Source: Solimonas fluminis (GTDB taxonomy: Bacteria; Pseudomonadota; Gammaproteobacteria; Nevskiales; Nevskiaceae). From it: 64,000 bases of DNA. The position numbers and the translations under genes were made by a program. Below, one piece after another: positions 18,701-27,265 of the stretch. Positions within the stretch are counted from its first letter, which is position 1. The number at the start of each line of letters is the position of its first letter. The notes beneath the pieces are model-generated. The model worked only from the letters and a program-made list of their open reading frames with translations, was not told the origin of the DNA and did not search any database. The stretch is from contig NZ_PSNW01000009.1 of assembly GCF_002930645.1 (NCBI RefSeq), positions 124,001 through 188,000 on the forward strand, read 5' to 3'.

Positions 18701-20126
18701 GCATCAGTACCGGCGACAGCCCGGCGGCCGGTTGCGCCGGAAGCTGCGGCAGGCCGCGCAGCACGACGTGGGCGTTGATGCCGCCGAAGCCGAAGGCATT
18801 GAGCGCCGCCACGCGTTCCTCGCGCGGGGTGGACCAGGGCTCGCCGGCGCCGATCGTGCGGAAGCGCGTCTGGGCGAGCTTCGGATGCGGATTCTCGCAG
18901 TGCAGCGTCGGCGGCAGCACGCCGTGGTAGACCGACAGCGCGGTCTTGATCAGGCTGGCCATGCCCGAGGCCGGCATGGCGTGCCCGATCATCGACTTCA
19001 CCGAGCCGATCACCGGGCGGACACCCTCGCCCTCGTGCGGGCCGAAGAATTCGCCGAGGGTCTCCAACTCCACGGCATCGCCGGTGGGCGTGCCGGTGCC
19101 GTGGGCCTCGACCAGGCCGATGGTCTCGCGGCCGAAGGGCAGCCCTGCCCAGGCCTTGTCCAGCGCGATGCGCTGGCCGGTGGCCGAGGGCGCCACCAGG
19201 CTCGCGGCGCGGCCGTCGCTGGAGGAACCGACGCCCTCGATCACGGCGTAGATGCGGTCGCCGTCCGCCAGCGCGTCGTCCAGGCGCTTGAGCACGGCCA
19301 TGCCCACGCCCTCGCCCGCCAGGATGCCGTCGGCGTCCGCCGACAGCGGGCTGACCACGCCGCGCCGCGACAGCGCACCGAGCTGGCAGAAGGTCGCCCA
19401 GAACGTCAGGTCATGCGTCAGGTGGGCGCCGCCCACCAGCATCATGTCGGTCTCGCCGCGCCGCAGCGCCGCGCAGGCCTGCTCCACCGCGATCAGCGAG
19501 CTGGCGCAGGCCGCATCGACGGTGTACGCCGGGCCATGCAGGTCCAGGCGGTTGGCCAGGCGCGAGGCCAGCAGGTTGGGAATCATGCCCACGGCCACGT
19601 CCGGGCCGTAGTAGGCGAACTGCCGCTGCAGGCGGTTGCGCACCGCCGCCAGGGCTTCGGCGGACAGGTCCGGGAACAGGTCGCCCAGGGTCTGCAGGAT
19701 CTGCGGCAGCAGGCGCACGTGCTGCTCCAGGCGCAGCACGCCCGCACCGACATAGTTGCCGCGGCCGACGATCACGCCGGTGCGCGCCCGCGGGAAGGGC
19801 CGGTGCTCGTAGCCGGCATCGCGCAGCGCCTCGTAGCCGATCTTGAGCGTCAGCAGCTGGTCGGGCTCCACCGAGTCGGTGGCGCGGGGCATCACGCCGA
19901 ACGGCAGCGGATCGAAGTCGGCATGCTCGTCGACGAAGCCGCCGCGCTTGCAGTAGAAGCGGTCGATCTCCTTCGAGTCCGGATCGTAGAACTGCGCATC
20001 CCAGCGTCCGGCCGGCACCTCGCCGATGGCGTCGACGCCGTCGACGATGTTGCGCCAGAAGCGCCCAAGGTCGGGCGCGCCAGGGAACAGGCAGGCGAGA
20101 CCGACGATGGCGATGCGCTGGGTCAA
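15762..20126 (-). CDS. PKS2: PUFA-synthase-like KS-AT-DH-PPTase
   Basis: A 1454-residue synthase. The KS at about 1-455 has Cys207 (DAACASS), His342 (EAHGTG) and His382 (IGHAMPASG). The AT at about 545-830 has GHSVGE with Ser619 and FHS at His720. The DH-like double hotdog at about 960-1205 keeps His987 (RHPVVP) and Asp1127 (LLDNMGQ). The C-terminal Sfp-type phosphopantetheinyl transferase, about 1245-1440, keeps GIDIE (Asp1348, Glu1350) and W-x-x-K-E-x-x-x-K (1385-1393). A built-in PPTase is known from enediyne PKSs. The start is TTG 20126, overlapping the PKS1 stop as TTGA and preceded by GGGAGG about 8 nt upstream. There is no ACP of its own, so it must work with the carriers of PKS1 or the free ACP. 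Confidence 0.9.
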   Translation of the reverse strand: MTQRIAIVGLACLFPGAPDLGRFWRNIVDGVDAIGEVPAGRWDAQFYDPDSKEIDRFYCKRGGFVDEHADFDPLPFGVMPRATDSVEPDQLLTLKIGYEALRDAGYEHRPFPRARTGVIVGRGNYVGAGVLRLEQHVRLLPQILQTLGDLFPDLSAEALAAVRNRLQRQFAYYGPDVAVGMIPNLLASRLANRLDLHGPAYTVDAACASSLIAVEQACAALRRGETDMMLVGGAHLTHDLTFWATFCQLGALSRRGVVSPLSADADGILAGEGVGMAVLKRLDDALADGDRIYAVIEGVGSSSDGRAASLVAPSATGQRIALDKAWAGLPFGRETIGLVEAHGTGTPTGDAVELETLGEFFGPHEGEGVRPVIGSVKSMIGHAMPASGMASLIKTALSVYHGVLPPTLHCENPHPKLAQTRFRTIGAGEPWSTPREERVAALNAFGFGGINAHVVLRGLPQLPAQPAAGLSPVLMLSADTPQQLLARLDAGERDAEPQPGRCRLLVLSPDAKKLATARKAVASGKPWPGRQQIWFSPAGLLGEGGGKLAFVFPGVDSTFQPQAADLAGYFGKPLPPHCEAQDPSVSLSRMVVGLLGFNRYLFDRLGELGIQADAYAGHSVGEWSAMLCSGMMDQALSDRTNAGLDFDSVKFPDLQFLAASCDEARLRAAMQGLERIAISHDNCPHQVIACGSRESIAVVAARLRESAIFANVLPFVSGFHSPLFAGHMDWYREFFGAAELVEPAVPVWSATSTAPFPPDLEGKRQLALDHLLQPVRFRELTGKLHDEGFRVFVEVGTGSLTGFIDDTLSGRPHLALRANHEARSGMAQLQQLCAALWVEGAQFDTRLLVAAPPLPAAVPEPVRSAGSRRLSLGVPLVRLPQPLEPELLPARLSPSAASGLPPVAANDPVGRLVRDTLADIERAGREVLAAWQQHRGQGAAAAAPPAGRPALPGRVQRLLDIGRTIPYVCDHELYPQRPGWPIVADRHPVVPMTMEVMLVREAVEEALPALKVVEVARIQAYSWLAVSRQLNVDITLKWIADDRIETEIVGYFKAEVRVAAEYPPAELGAAAPLQSPRATAVDAADLYREGWMFHGPAYQGVAAFRGIGDNGIDGRLRVPEGKGALLDNMGQLAGYWVMEQPQDCLAMPIGVDSIRFFAPDPAPGEELEAQVRIAELDELNCVTDHQLRDAQGRLRIAIGGWRTRRYQMDKAFWVASRKLSQLQASQFVPPNVALFEDRYDTAILRDYISRRYLSAGERAAYDTLSPRRRRQWLAGRVAAKDAVRAWLRRERGIDAVWPQEFTVINDEAGAPRLRANVTSTLPEGLQVSLAHKGKLAVAIVGEQPVGIDIERIEPREPGFLEMAFTPAELALLAGADPDAEYTRGWVAKEVVAKAAGTGLQGRPRDYVIEARDGDCLCVNGRWVVTHPLRDCIVGWSLPAAPQERAEAIAEAAQG

Positions 20127-23100
20127 GCGCCGACCTCCCGCGTGCCGGGCGCGGCGCGGCCGTCGAAGCTCTCCGGCTTGCCGCACATCAGCACCACCTG
20201 CGAATCACCCTGCGCCTGGGCCAGCTCGCGCAGCAGGGCGGCGACGCCCTCTTGCTGCGGAATCAGGCCGATGCCCTTGCGCTGGTACTCGTTCTTGAGC
20301 GACTCGGAAACCATGCCGGTGTCGGCCCAGGGGCCCCAGTTCACCGACAGCACGCGCCCGGAGATGCGCTGCTGCCAGCTATAGGCCAGCTTGTCGAGGA
20401 CGTCGTTGGCGGAGGCATAGTCCACCTGGCCGCGGTTGCCGAAGGCGCTGGCGACGCTGGAGAAGAACACCACGAACTTGACGTCGTCGCGGATGCGCTT
20501 GCGCAGCGCCAGCGCACCGCCGACCTTGGTGTCGAACACGCGGCCGAAGCTCTCGTCGGTCTTGTCGCGGACCAGCTTGTCCTCGACCACGCCGGCACCG
20601 TGGATCACGCCGTCGATGCGGCCGCGGCGCTCGTAGACGCCGTCGATGAAGGCCAGGAAGGCCTTGCCGTCGCGCACGTCCAGGCGCGTGAAGTTGAGGC
20701 TGCCGCCGGCGGCGATCACCTGGGCGTAGGTCTCGCGCGCGGCGCGGTCCGCCAGGATGCGGCGCGCCTGCTGCTCGATCTCGGCCGGCTTCTGCCGGGG
20801 ATCGGCCGCCAGCAGGGCCTGGCGCAGCTTGCGCGGATCGTCGATGCCGCGGGTCTGGGCGCTCTCCTCGCCGGTGGGCATCGGCGAACGGCCGACGACC
20901 TCCAGGTGGCAGCGGTAGCGCTTGGCCAGCTCGATGGCGATCAGCGCCGTGATGCCGCGCGCGCCGCCGGTGATCAGCACGGTGCTCTCCGGCGTCAGCG
21001 GCAGGCCGTCCAGCGAGCCGCGGGTCAGCTCGGTGGGCACGATCTCGCGCACATGGCGGCGACCGCCCTGGTAGGCGACCTCCGGCAGCGGGTTGGCCGC
21101 CAGCAGTTCGGCCTCGATATGGCGCGCGATGGCATCCAGCGACTCGGAGAGGTCGAAGTCCACCCAGTGCGCGCGCAGCTCGGGGAATTCCTTGACCACC
21201 GACTTGACCAGGCCGGCGAAACCGGCGCCGCGGCGGAAGTTGGCACCGGAGGCGCCGAAGTCGCCGCCCAGGGCGCTGGCCACCAGCAGGTGCCGCCCGT
21301 TCTTCTGCAGCGCCTCTCGCGCCACCGCGAAGAAGCGCTTGACGTCGCGCAGGCGGCTGGCGGGATTGAGGCTCCACAGGTGGATCAGGCCGTCGATCCG
21401 GTCCAGGTCGGTGGGCAGCACCTTGGCGCTGGGGAAGTCCACGATCTCCACCGCGGCGCCCCGGGCGATCAGCAGCGCGGCGACACGCTCCGCCAGGCCC
21501 AGGCGGTCGTCGCTGAGCAGGAAGTGCTTGCCGGTGAGGCTGATCTGCGCCGGCACCGTCGGCGGCGCGTCCTGGCGGCGCAGCACGTAGCGTTCCAGCG
21601 GGATGCCGGGCGCTGCGGCGGACTCCGGCGCCGCGGCGGCCTGTGCCGCGGCAGCGGGATGGCGCTGCTCCAGCCAGGCGATCATCGCGCGCAGCGTCTT
21701 GAGCCGGGAGAGCTGCTCCTGCATCGCATCGCGGTCGCTGCCACTGGCGACGCCCAGGCGCGTGCCGAGCTGGCCGACCACCTCCAGGCGCTTGATCGAG
21801 TCGATCGACAGGTCGGCTTCCAGGTCCAGGTCCAGGTCCAGCGCTTCCGGCGGATAGCCGGTGCCCTGGCTGACGATGTCCAGCAGCAGCTGCGAGACCG
21901 GCGGCGCGGCGGCGGGCACCGCCACCGCGACCTCGACCTTGCCGCTGCCCTGGCCGATGGAGACCGTGGTCGTGGCGGGTGCCGCCGCCGGCAGCCTGTC
22001 GGACAGCCAGCCGAGCACGGCGCGCAGCGTCTTCTGCGCCGCAAGCTGGTCCAGCAGCTTGTCGGCATCGGCACCGAGCGCGCTGCGCAGCGACAGGCGC
22101 TGCGCCAGCTCGCCGACGATCTCCAGGCGCTTGATCGAGTCGATCGACAGGTCCGCCTCGAGATCCAGGTCCAGGTCGAGCATGTCGGCCGGGTAGCCGG
22201 TGCGCTCGCTGACGATGGCCAGCAGCGCCGGCTGGCTGTCCGGCGCCGCCGGGGCGGCCGGCGTGCTGACCGTGACGGTGACGGCCGGCGTGGCGGCGAC
22301 GGTCACGGCCGGGAGCGCCGGGAGCGGGCGTTCGCCGAGGCGTGCCGGAGCGGGCGCGCCGAAGAAGCCGAGCAGCACGTCCCGCTGGGCGTTGACCAGT
22401 TCGCGCATGTTGCCGAGGTAGCCGATCAGGGCCTGCTCGCCGACACTGCTGGTGGCGGCCAGCGCCGGCATCACGACGGTGCCGGCGGCGGCGCCGAACT
22501 CCACCACCGGAGCGGTGATCAGGGCCGCGCCATGGGCCGGGGCCGCACCCCGCAGCGGGCGCGCATGGCCGCCGTTGACCAGCCAGGTGGTGGCCGCCAG
22601 CTTGCGCGGCTGCGACAGGTCCAGGACCTGCGCGCGTCCGGCGAACAGGGCCGTGGCGTCGAAGCCCGGCAACCGCAGTGCCAGTTGCGCCAGAGTCTCC
22701 AGCAGCCCGGCGAGGCCGCGTTCCTCCGGATCGAGTGCGAGGGTGCCGTGCGGACGATCCCTGAGGATGCGTCCGACCAGGCCGGTCAGCACCTTGCGCG
22801 GGCCGATCTCCAGGAACAGGCGCGCGCCGTCCTCGTGCATGCGCTCGATCTCGGCGACGAAGCGCACCGGGCTGACGATATGGCTGGCCAGTTCGCGGCG
22901 AATCGCCTCTGCGTCATCGCGGTGCGGCTCGGCGCTGCGGTTGGAGTACACCGGCCACTGCAGGGCGCCCACCGCCTGCCCGCGCAGGGCCTCGGCGTAG
23001 CGCGCCTCGGCGGCGGCCATCAGCGGCGAATGGAAGGCGCAGTCGGTTTCGATGCGCTTGCAGCCGATGTTCTGCTGCGACAGGAAGGCGCAGGCCGCCT

Positions 23101-26100
23101 CGATCGCGGCGCTGGGACCGGAGATCACGGTCTGCACCGGCGAGTTCTGGTTGGCCATCACCACGCCGGGGAAGCCCTCCAGCAGCGGCGCCAGCGCCGT
23201 CGTGTCCAGGCGCACCGCGGCCATCGCGCCATTGTCTCCGCCGCCGACGGCGGAGACGATCGCTTCCGCTCGGGCGCGCGACAGCGCCAGCAGCGTGGCG
23301 GCGTCGAAGGCGCCGGCGGTGGCCAGCGCGGCCAGTTCGCCGTAGCTGTGCCCCGCCGCCATGTCCGGCTTCAGGCCGAGGCCGCGCAACCATTCGAAGG
23401 CGGCGAATTCCACCAGGCCCAGGGCCGGCTGCGCGCGGCGGGTGTCGGTCAGCGCCTGCTGCTGGCGGCGGCGCGCGTCGTCGTCGTAGGCCGTCGTGGG
23501 GTAGATGTACGGCAGCTCCTGGCGCGCCGCGGCGAGCAGCTCCGCGGCCGGCGGGAAGTAGACCAGCAGCTCGCGCAGCATGCCGGGGTACTGGCTGCCC
23601 TGGCCGGAGAACAGCAGGGCCAGCTTGCCGGGAGCGGCGTCATCGGCCCGCGCGCCGGCCTTGCCGCCGGCCAGCAGCGCGGCGATGCGCTGCGACAGCT
23701 CGCCGGTGTCGGCGGCCACGAAGGCGAACTGCACCGCGCCCTCGCCCGCTTCCCAGGCGCTGCGCGCCAGGTCGCGCAGCGACAACGGCGCATCGGAGGC
23801 AGCGAGGAATCCGGCCAGGCGCTTCAGCGTGGCCTCCGCCTCGGCGCGGCCGGCGCCGCGCAGCACGAACAGCTCCGCCGGCCAGGCGGCGGCACCGATG
23901 GCGCTCTGGTGCGCCGGATAGGCCGACAGCACCGCATGGAAGTTGGTGCCGCCGAAGCCGAAGGCGCTGACCGCGCCGCGAGCCGTCGGCGCCTGCGGCA
24001 GCCAGGGCGCCGGCTGGCGGTTGAGCTGGAAGGGACTGCTGTCCGGGCGCCAGGCGGCGTTCGGCCGGGTCACCTGCCCGGTGGGCGGCAGCACCCGATG
24101 GTGCAGCGCCTTGGCCACCTTGATCAGGCCGGCGATGCCGGCGGCACACTTGGTGTGGCCGATCTGGCTCTTCACCGAACCCAGCGCCGCCTGGCCCGGC
24201 AGCGCGCCGCCGGCCAGGTAGACCTCGGTCAGGGTCTTCAGCTCGGTGCGGTCGCCCACCACCGTGCCGGTGCCGTGGGCTTCCACCAGGCCGACCTCGG
24301 CCGGCAGCAGGCCGGCCTGCCAGTAGGCACGTTCCAGGGCGCGCTTCTGGCCTTCCTTGCGCGGCGCGGTCAGGCCCAGGCCCTTGCCGTCGCTGGATCC
24401 GGCGATGCCGTCGATCACGGCGTAGATGCGGTCGCCGTCGCGCTCGGCGTCGGCCAGGCGCTTGAGCACCACCACGCCCACGCCCTCGCCCAGGGCGATG
24501 CCGTCGGCCTCGTTGTCGAAGGAGCGGCAGCGGCCCTTGGCCGACAGTGCGCCCACCGAGGAGAACATCAGGAAATCGGCGATGCCGTTGTGGAAGTCGG
24601 CGCCGCCGGCCAGCACCACCTCGCTGCTGCCGGCGCGCAGTTCCTTCACGCCCAGTTCGATCGCGGTCAGCGAGCTGGCGCAGGCGGAGGTCACGGCGTA
24701 GTTCACGCCGCCCAGGCCCAGGCGGTTGGCGATGCGGCCGGAGATGACGTTGACCAGCATGCCCGGGAAGGAATCCTCGGTCAGCGAGGGCAGCGCCGCG
24801 GCCAGGGCCGGCGGCAGCTCGCCGCAGTACTGCGGGAACAGGTTGCGGAAGGTGTACTGGTTGCCCAGGTCCATGCCGGCCTCGGCACCGAAGATCACCG
24901 AGGTCTTCTCGCGGTCGAACCAGCGGCTGTCGTAGCCGGCGTCCTTCAGCGCCTGGCGCGTCACTTCCAGCGACAGCAGCTGCACCGGCTCGATCGCCGC
25001 CAGCGAGGCCGGCGGGATGCCGTACTGCAGCGGATCGAACGGCGTGTCGGCGATGAAGCCGCCCCACTTGCTGACGCTCTTGTCCGCCGGCGCGTCGGCG
25101 CCGCGGTAGTACTGCGCGACGCTCCAGCGGTCCGCCGGCACCTCGCCGATCAGGTCGCGGCCTTCGAGGATGTTGCCCCAGTAGGATTCCAGGTCCGGCG
25201 AGCCCGGATAGAGGCAGGCCATGCCGACGATGGCGACGGGCTCGGCCTGCGCTGCGCGCGGCAGCGCCGGCGGCCGCACCGAGTCCAGGTACTGCACGGC
25301 GCCGCGCGTGACCTGCGCATGCAGGTCCGCGATGGTGGTGACCGCCTGCTTCATGGCGATCACCTGGCCGATCATGTACATGCCCTCGGCTTCCTGCGCC
25401 GCGGCATCCACCGGCGCCAGGCGGCCGTCGATGTAGTCCACGCCCTTGGTGGCGATGCGCAGGCGGCCCACGGTCAGCGCCTCCAGCGCCTTCCAGGCTT
25501 CCTTGGTGTCGACGCCCTCGGCCTGCAGGCGAGCCTTCTCGCGCGCGAACAGGTCCATGAAGCCCGATGGCAGGCAGCGGATGGCATGGCCCGGCGCGGT
25601 TTCGACCAGGGCGGTCTCGCCGCCCTCCAGGGCCTTGCGCTGGAAGCCTTCCAGCACGGCCCCATGCGTCACCGCCTCGGCGGTGGCGATGTAGGCGGTG
25701 CCCATCAGCACGCCGATCCTGGCGCCGCGCGCCGCCAGCGGCGCGGCGATGGCCGCGACCATGGCGCTGGAGCGCTCGTCATGGATGCCGCCGGCGAACA
25801 GGATGTGCAGCTTCTCGGGCTGTTCGACCTGGGCCAGCAGCGCCAGCGCCTGCTCCCAGAGCACGAAGCTGTAGCGCGGTCCGACATGGCCGCCGCACTC
25901 GCGGCCCTCGAACACGAAATGCGTGGCGCCATCCTTCAGGAAGATGTCCAGCAGGCCTGGCGAGGGCACGTGCAGGTAGGTGGCGATGCCCATCTCGACG
26001 AAGGGCCGGGCCTGCGCCGGACGGCCGCCGGCCAGCAGCAGCACCGGCGGCTTGATCTGCTTCACCAGCTCCAGCTGCGGATCGAGGATCTCGGGCGCGG

Positions 26101-27235
26101 CGAAGCCCAGCAAGCCGACGCCCCAGGGACGGTCGCCGACCTGGGCCCGGGTGGCTTCCAGCAGCTCGCGCGAGGGCTGCTCCTTCATCAGCGACAGGGC
26201 CAGGAACGGCAGGCCGCCCTGCTCCGCCACCGCCGCCGAGAATGCGGCGGTATCGCTGACGCGGGTCATCGGACCCTGCGCCACGGGGTAACGCGTGCCA
26301 TGGGACCGCGCCCAGGCATTGCCCTCGTCGAGCACGCGCAGCGCCTGCGCCTGGCGCAACTGGCCGGCGATGCGCTGGCGCAGCGTCTGCAACAGGGCTT
26401 CCAGGTTCGGGCAGTCGTTCAGGAGCAGGCGCGACAGCGAGGCATCCTGGCCCAGCGGCAGCAGCGTGCCGGAAGCCAGTGCGGCGCGCAGCGCGCCGGC
26501 GTCCATGGCATCGAGCGCGGCGATCTCGCGCGGGCTGCGCGCATGGACCTGGTATCCGGCGGCGGCGCGCACCTCGCTGCCGTCCATCGCCAGCAGCTGC
26601 GATTTGAGCTCCGCCGGCAGCGAGGATTCGGGGAAGGCACCGAGGACGGAATCGAGCACCACGCCGAAGGCACCGCCGGCCACGGCACCGGCCGCGGTAT
26701 GCAGGGCGATGCCGCCCTGGCACCAGACCGGCACGCCGGCCGCCCGGGCCAGCGGCACCAGGCGCTGCAGCAGCACGAAGCTGCTTTCCTCACCGATGCG
26801 GCCACCGCTCTCCTGCCCCTTGGCGATCAGGCCGGCGGCACCGGCCGCCAGGGCCTGCTCCGCCTCGGCCACCGAGCAGACCTGCACGATGACGGGGAGC
26901 CGGCGCCAGGAGGCCGGCAGTTCGGCAGTGGCGTCCGCCACCACGAAGTCCGCCGCGGCCGGCAGCTCCTGGGAACCGGCGGCAACGCCGTCCGGCAGGC
27001 GCAGGCCCAGGCCGGCACTGCGTTCGCGGGACAGGGCCGCCAGCACCGGACCCCACCCGGCGGGATCGCGCCCGAGGTCGATGGCCACCGCCACCTGCTG
27101 GCGCGACAGCGCGCGTGCCAGCGGCAGGTCGGCCCGCTCCAGCGGCGTGATCGCCAGGATGCCGAAGCGCTGCGGGTCGAAGGACGGCCGCTGCAAAGCG
27201 GAAGTGGCTGAGGCTTCGTTCTGGTTGTTGGACAT
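20123..27235 (-). CDS. PKS1: PUFA/HglE-type ER-like-KS-AT-ACP-ACP-KR synthase
   Basis: A 2370-residue synthase. Residues about 20-640 form two successive nitronate-monooxygenase/PfaD-like TIM barrels; the second (about 310-600) keeps EGRECGGHVG and AGGIHD and is the probable flavin enoyl reductase, while the first looks degenerate. KS, about 664-1105: Cys852, His987, His1027. AT, about 1205-1500: GHSYGE with Ser1297 and FHS at His1402. Tandem ACPs at about 1667-1745 and 1778-1857 share LSIDSIKRLE (Ser1700, Ser1813), the motif typical of PUFA-synthase carriers. KR, about 2085-2345: TGGARGI with Ser2260 and Tyr2273. Together with the DH of PKS2 this gives a full reduction set, so a largely saturated or hydroxylated chain is expected (inference). 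Confidence 0.92.
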   Translation of the reverse strand: MSNNQNEASATSALQRPSFDPQRFGILAITPLERADLPLARALSRQQVAVAIDLGRDPAGWGPVLAALSRERSAGLGLRLPDGVAAGSQELPAAADFVVADATAELPASWRRLPVIVQVCSVAEAEQALAAGAAGLIAKGQESGGRIGEESSFVLLQRLVPLARAAGVPVWCQGGIALHTAAGAVAGGAFGVVLDSVLGAFPESSLPAELKSQLLAMDGSEVRAAAGYQVHARSPREIAALDAMDAGALRAALASGTLLPLGQDASLSRLLLNDCPNLEALLQTLRQRIAGQLRQAQALRVLDEGNAWARSHGTRYPVAQGPMTRVSDTAAFSAAVAEQGGLPFLALSLMKEQPSRELLEATRAQVGDRPWGVGLLGFAAPEILDPQLELVKQIKPPVLLLAGGRPAQARPFVEMGIATYLHVPSPGLLDIFLKDGATHFVFEGRECGGHVGPRYSFVLWEQALALLAQVEQPEKLHILFAGGIHDERSSAMVAAIAAPLAARGARIGVLMGTAYIATAEAVTHGAVLEGFQRKALEGGETALVETAPGHAIRCLPSGFMDLFAREKARLQAEGVDTKEAWKALEALTVGRLRIATKGVDYIDGRLAPVDAAAQEAEGMYMIGQVIAMKQAVTTIADLHAQVTRGAVQYLDSVRPPALPRAAQAEPVAIVGMACLYPGSPDLESYWGNILEGRDLIGEVPADRWSVAQYYRGADAPADKSVSKWGGFIADTPFDPLQYGIPPASLAAIEPVQLLSLEVTRQALKDAGYDSRWFDREKTSVIFGAEAGMDLGNQYTFRNLFPQYCGELPPALAAALPSLTEDSFPGMLVNVISGRIANRLGLGGVNYAVTSACASSLTAIELGVKELRAGSSEVVLAGGADFHNGIADFLMFSSVGALSAKGRCRSFDNEADGIALGEGVGVVVLKRLADAERDGDRIYAVIDGIAGSSDGKGLGLTAPRKEGQKRALERAYWQAGLLPAEVGLVEAHGTGTVVGDRTELKTLTEVYLAGGALPGQAALGSVKSQIGHTKCAAGIAGLIKVAKALHHRVLPPTGQVTRPNAAWRPDSSPFQLNRQPAPWLPQAPTARGAVSAFGFGGTNFHAVLSAYPAHQSAIGAAAWPAELFVLRGAGRAEAEATLKRLAGFLAASDAPLSLRDLARSAWEAGEGAVQFAFVAADTGELSQRIAALLAGGKAGARADDAAPGKLALLFSGQGSQYPGMLRELLVYFPPAAELLAAARQELPYIYPTTAYDDDARRRQQQALTDTRRAQPALGLVEFAAFEWLRGLGLKPDMAAGHSYGELAALATAGAFDAATLLALSRARAEAIVSAVGGGDNGAMAAVRLDTTALAPLLEGFPGVVMANQNSPVQTVISGPSAAIEAACAFLSQQNIGCKRIETDCAFHSPLMAAAEARYAEALRGQAVGALQWPVYSNRSAEPHRDDAEAIRRELASHIVSPVRFVAEIERMHEDGARLFLEIGPRKVLTGLVGRILRDRPHGTLALDPEERGLAGLLETLAQLALRLPGFDATALFAGRAQVLDLSQPRKLAATTWLVNGGHARPLRGAAPAHGAALITAPVVEFGAAAGTVVMPALAATSSVGEQALIGYLGNMRELVNAQRDVLLGFFGAPAPARLGERPLPALPAVTVAATPAVTVTVSTPAAPAAPDSQPALLAIVSERTGYPADMLDLDLDLEADLSIDSIKRLEIVGELAQRLSLRSALGADADKLLDQLAAQKTLRAVLGWLSDRLPAAAPATTTVSIGQGSGKVEVAVAVPAAAPPVSQLLLDIVSQGTGYPPEALDLDLDLEADLSIDSIKRLEVVGQLGTRLGVASGSDRDAMQEQLSRLKTLRAMIAWLEQRHPAAAAQAAAAPESAAAPGIPLERYVLRRQDAPPTVPAQISLTGKHFLLSDDRLGLAERVAALLIARGAAVEIVDFPSAKVLPTDLDRIDGLIHLWSLNPASRLRDVKRFFAVAREALQKNGRHLLVASALGGDFGASGANFRRGAGFAGLVKSVVKEFPELRAHWVDFDLSESLDAIARHIEAELLAANPLPEVAYQGGRRHVREIVPTELTRGSLDGLPLTPESTVLITGGARGITALIAIELAKRYRCHLEVVGRSPMPTGEESAQTRGIDDPRKLRQALLAADPRQKPAEIEQQARRILADRAARETYAQVIAAGGSLNFTRLDVRDGKAFLAFIDGVYERRGRIDGVIHGAGVVEDKLVRDKTDESFGRVFDTKVGGALALRKRIRDDVKFVVFFSSVASAFGNRGQVDYASANDVLDKLAYSWQQRISGRVLSVNWGPWADTGMVSESLKNEYQRKGIGLIPQQEGVAALLRELAQAQGDSQVVLMCGKPESFDGRAAPGTREVGA

Positions 27236-27265
27236 GTCGATCGATCCCGGAATGCGTTTGCTGCC

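Noticed and set aside
15510-20384. A 1600-codon open frame on the plus strand opposite PKS2 and the ACP
   Set aside because: It is an antisense shadow: low-complexity Arg/His/Gln/Ala translation, no recognisable domain, and it covers several genes on the other strand.
20252-27211. A very long open frame on the plus strand opposite PKS1
   Set aside because: It mirrors the coding frame of PKS1 in GC-rich DNA; its translation is Arg/Gln/Ala/His-rich with no motifs and no ribosome site, while the minus strand has clear catalytic domains throughout.
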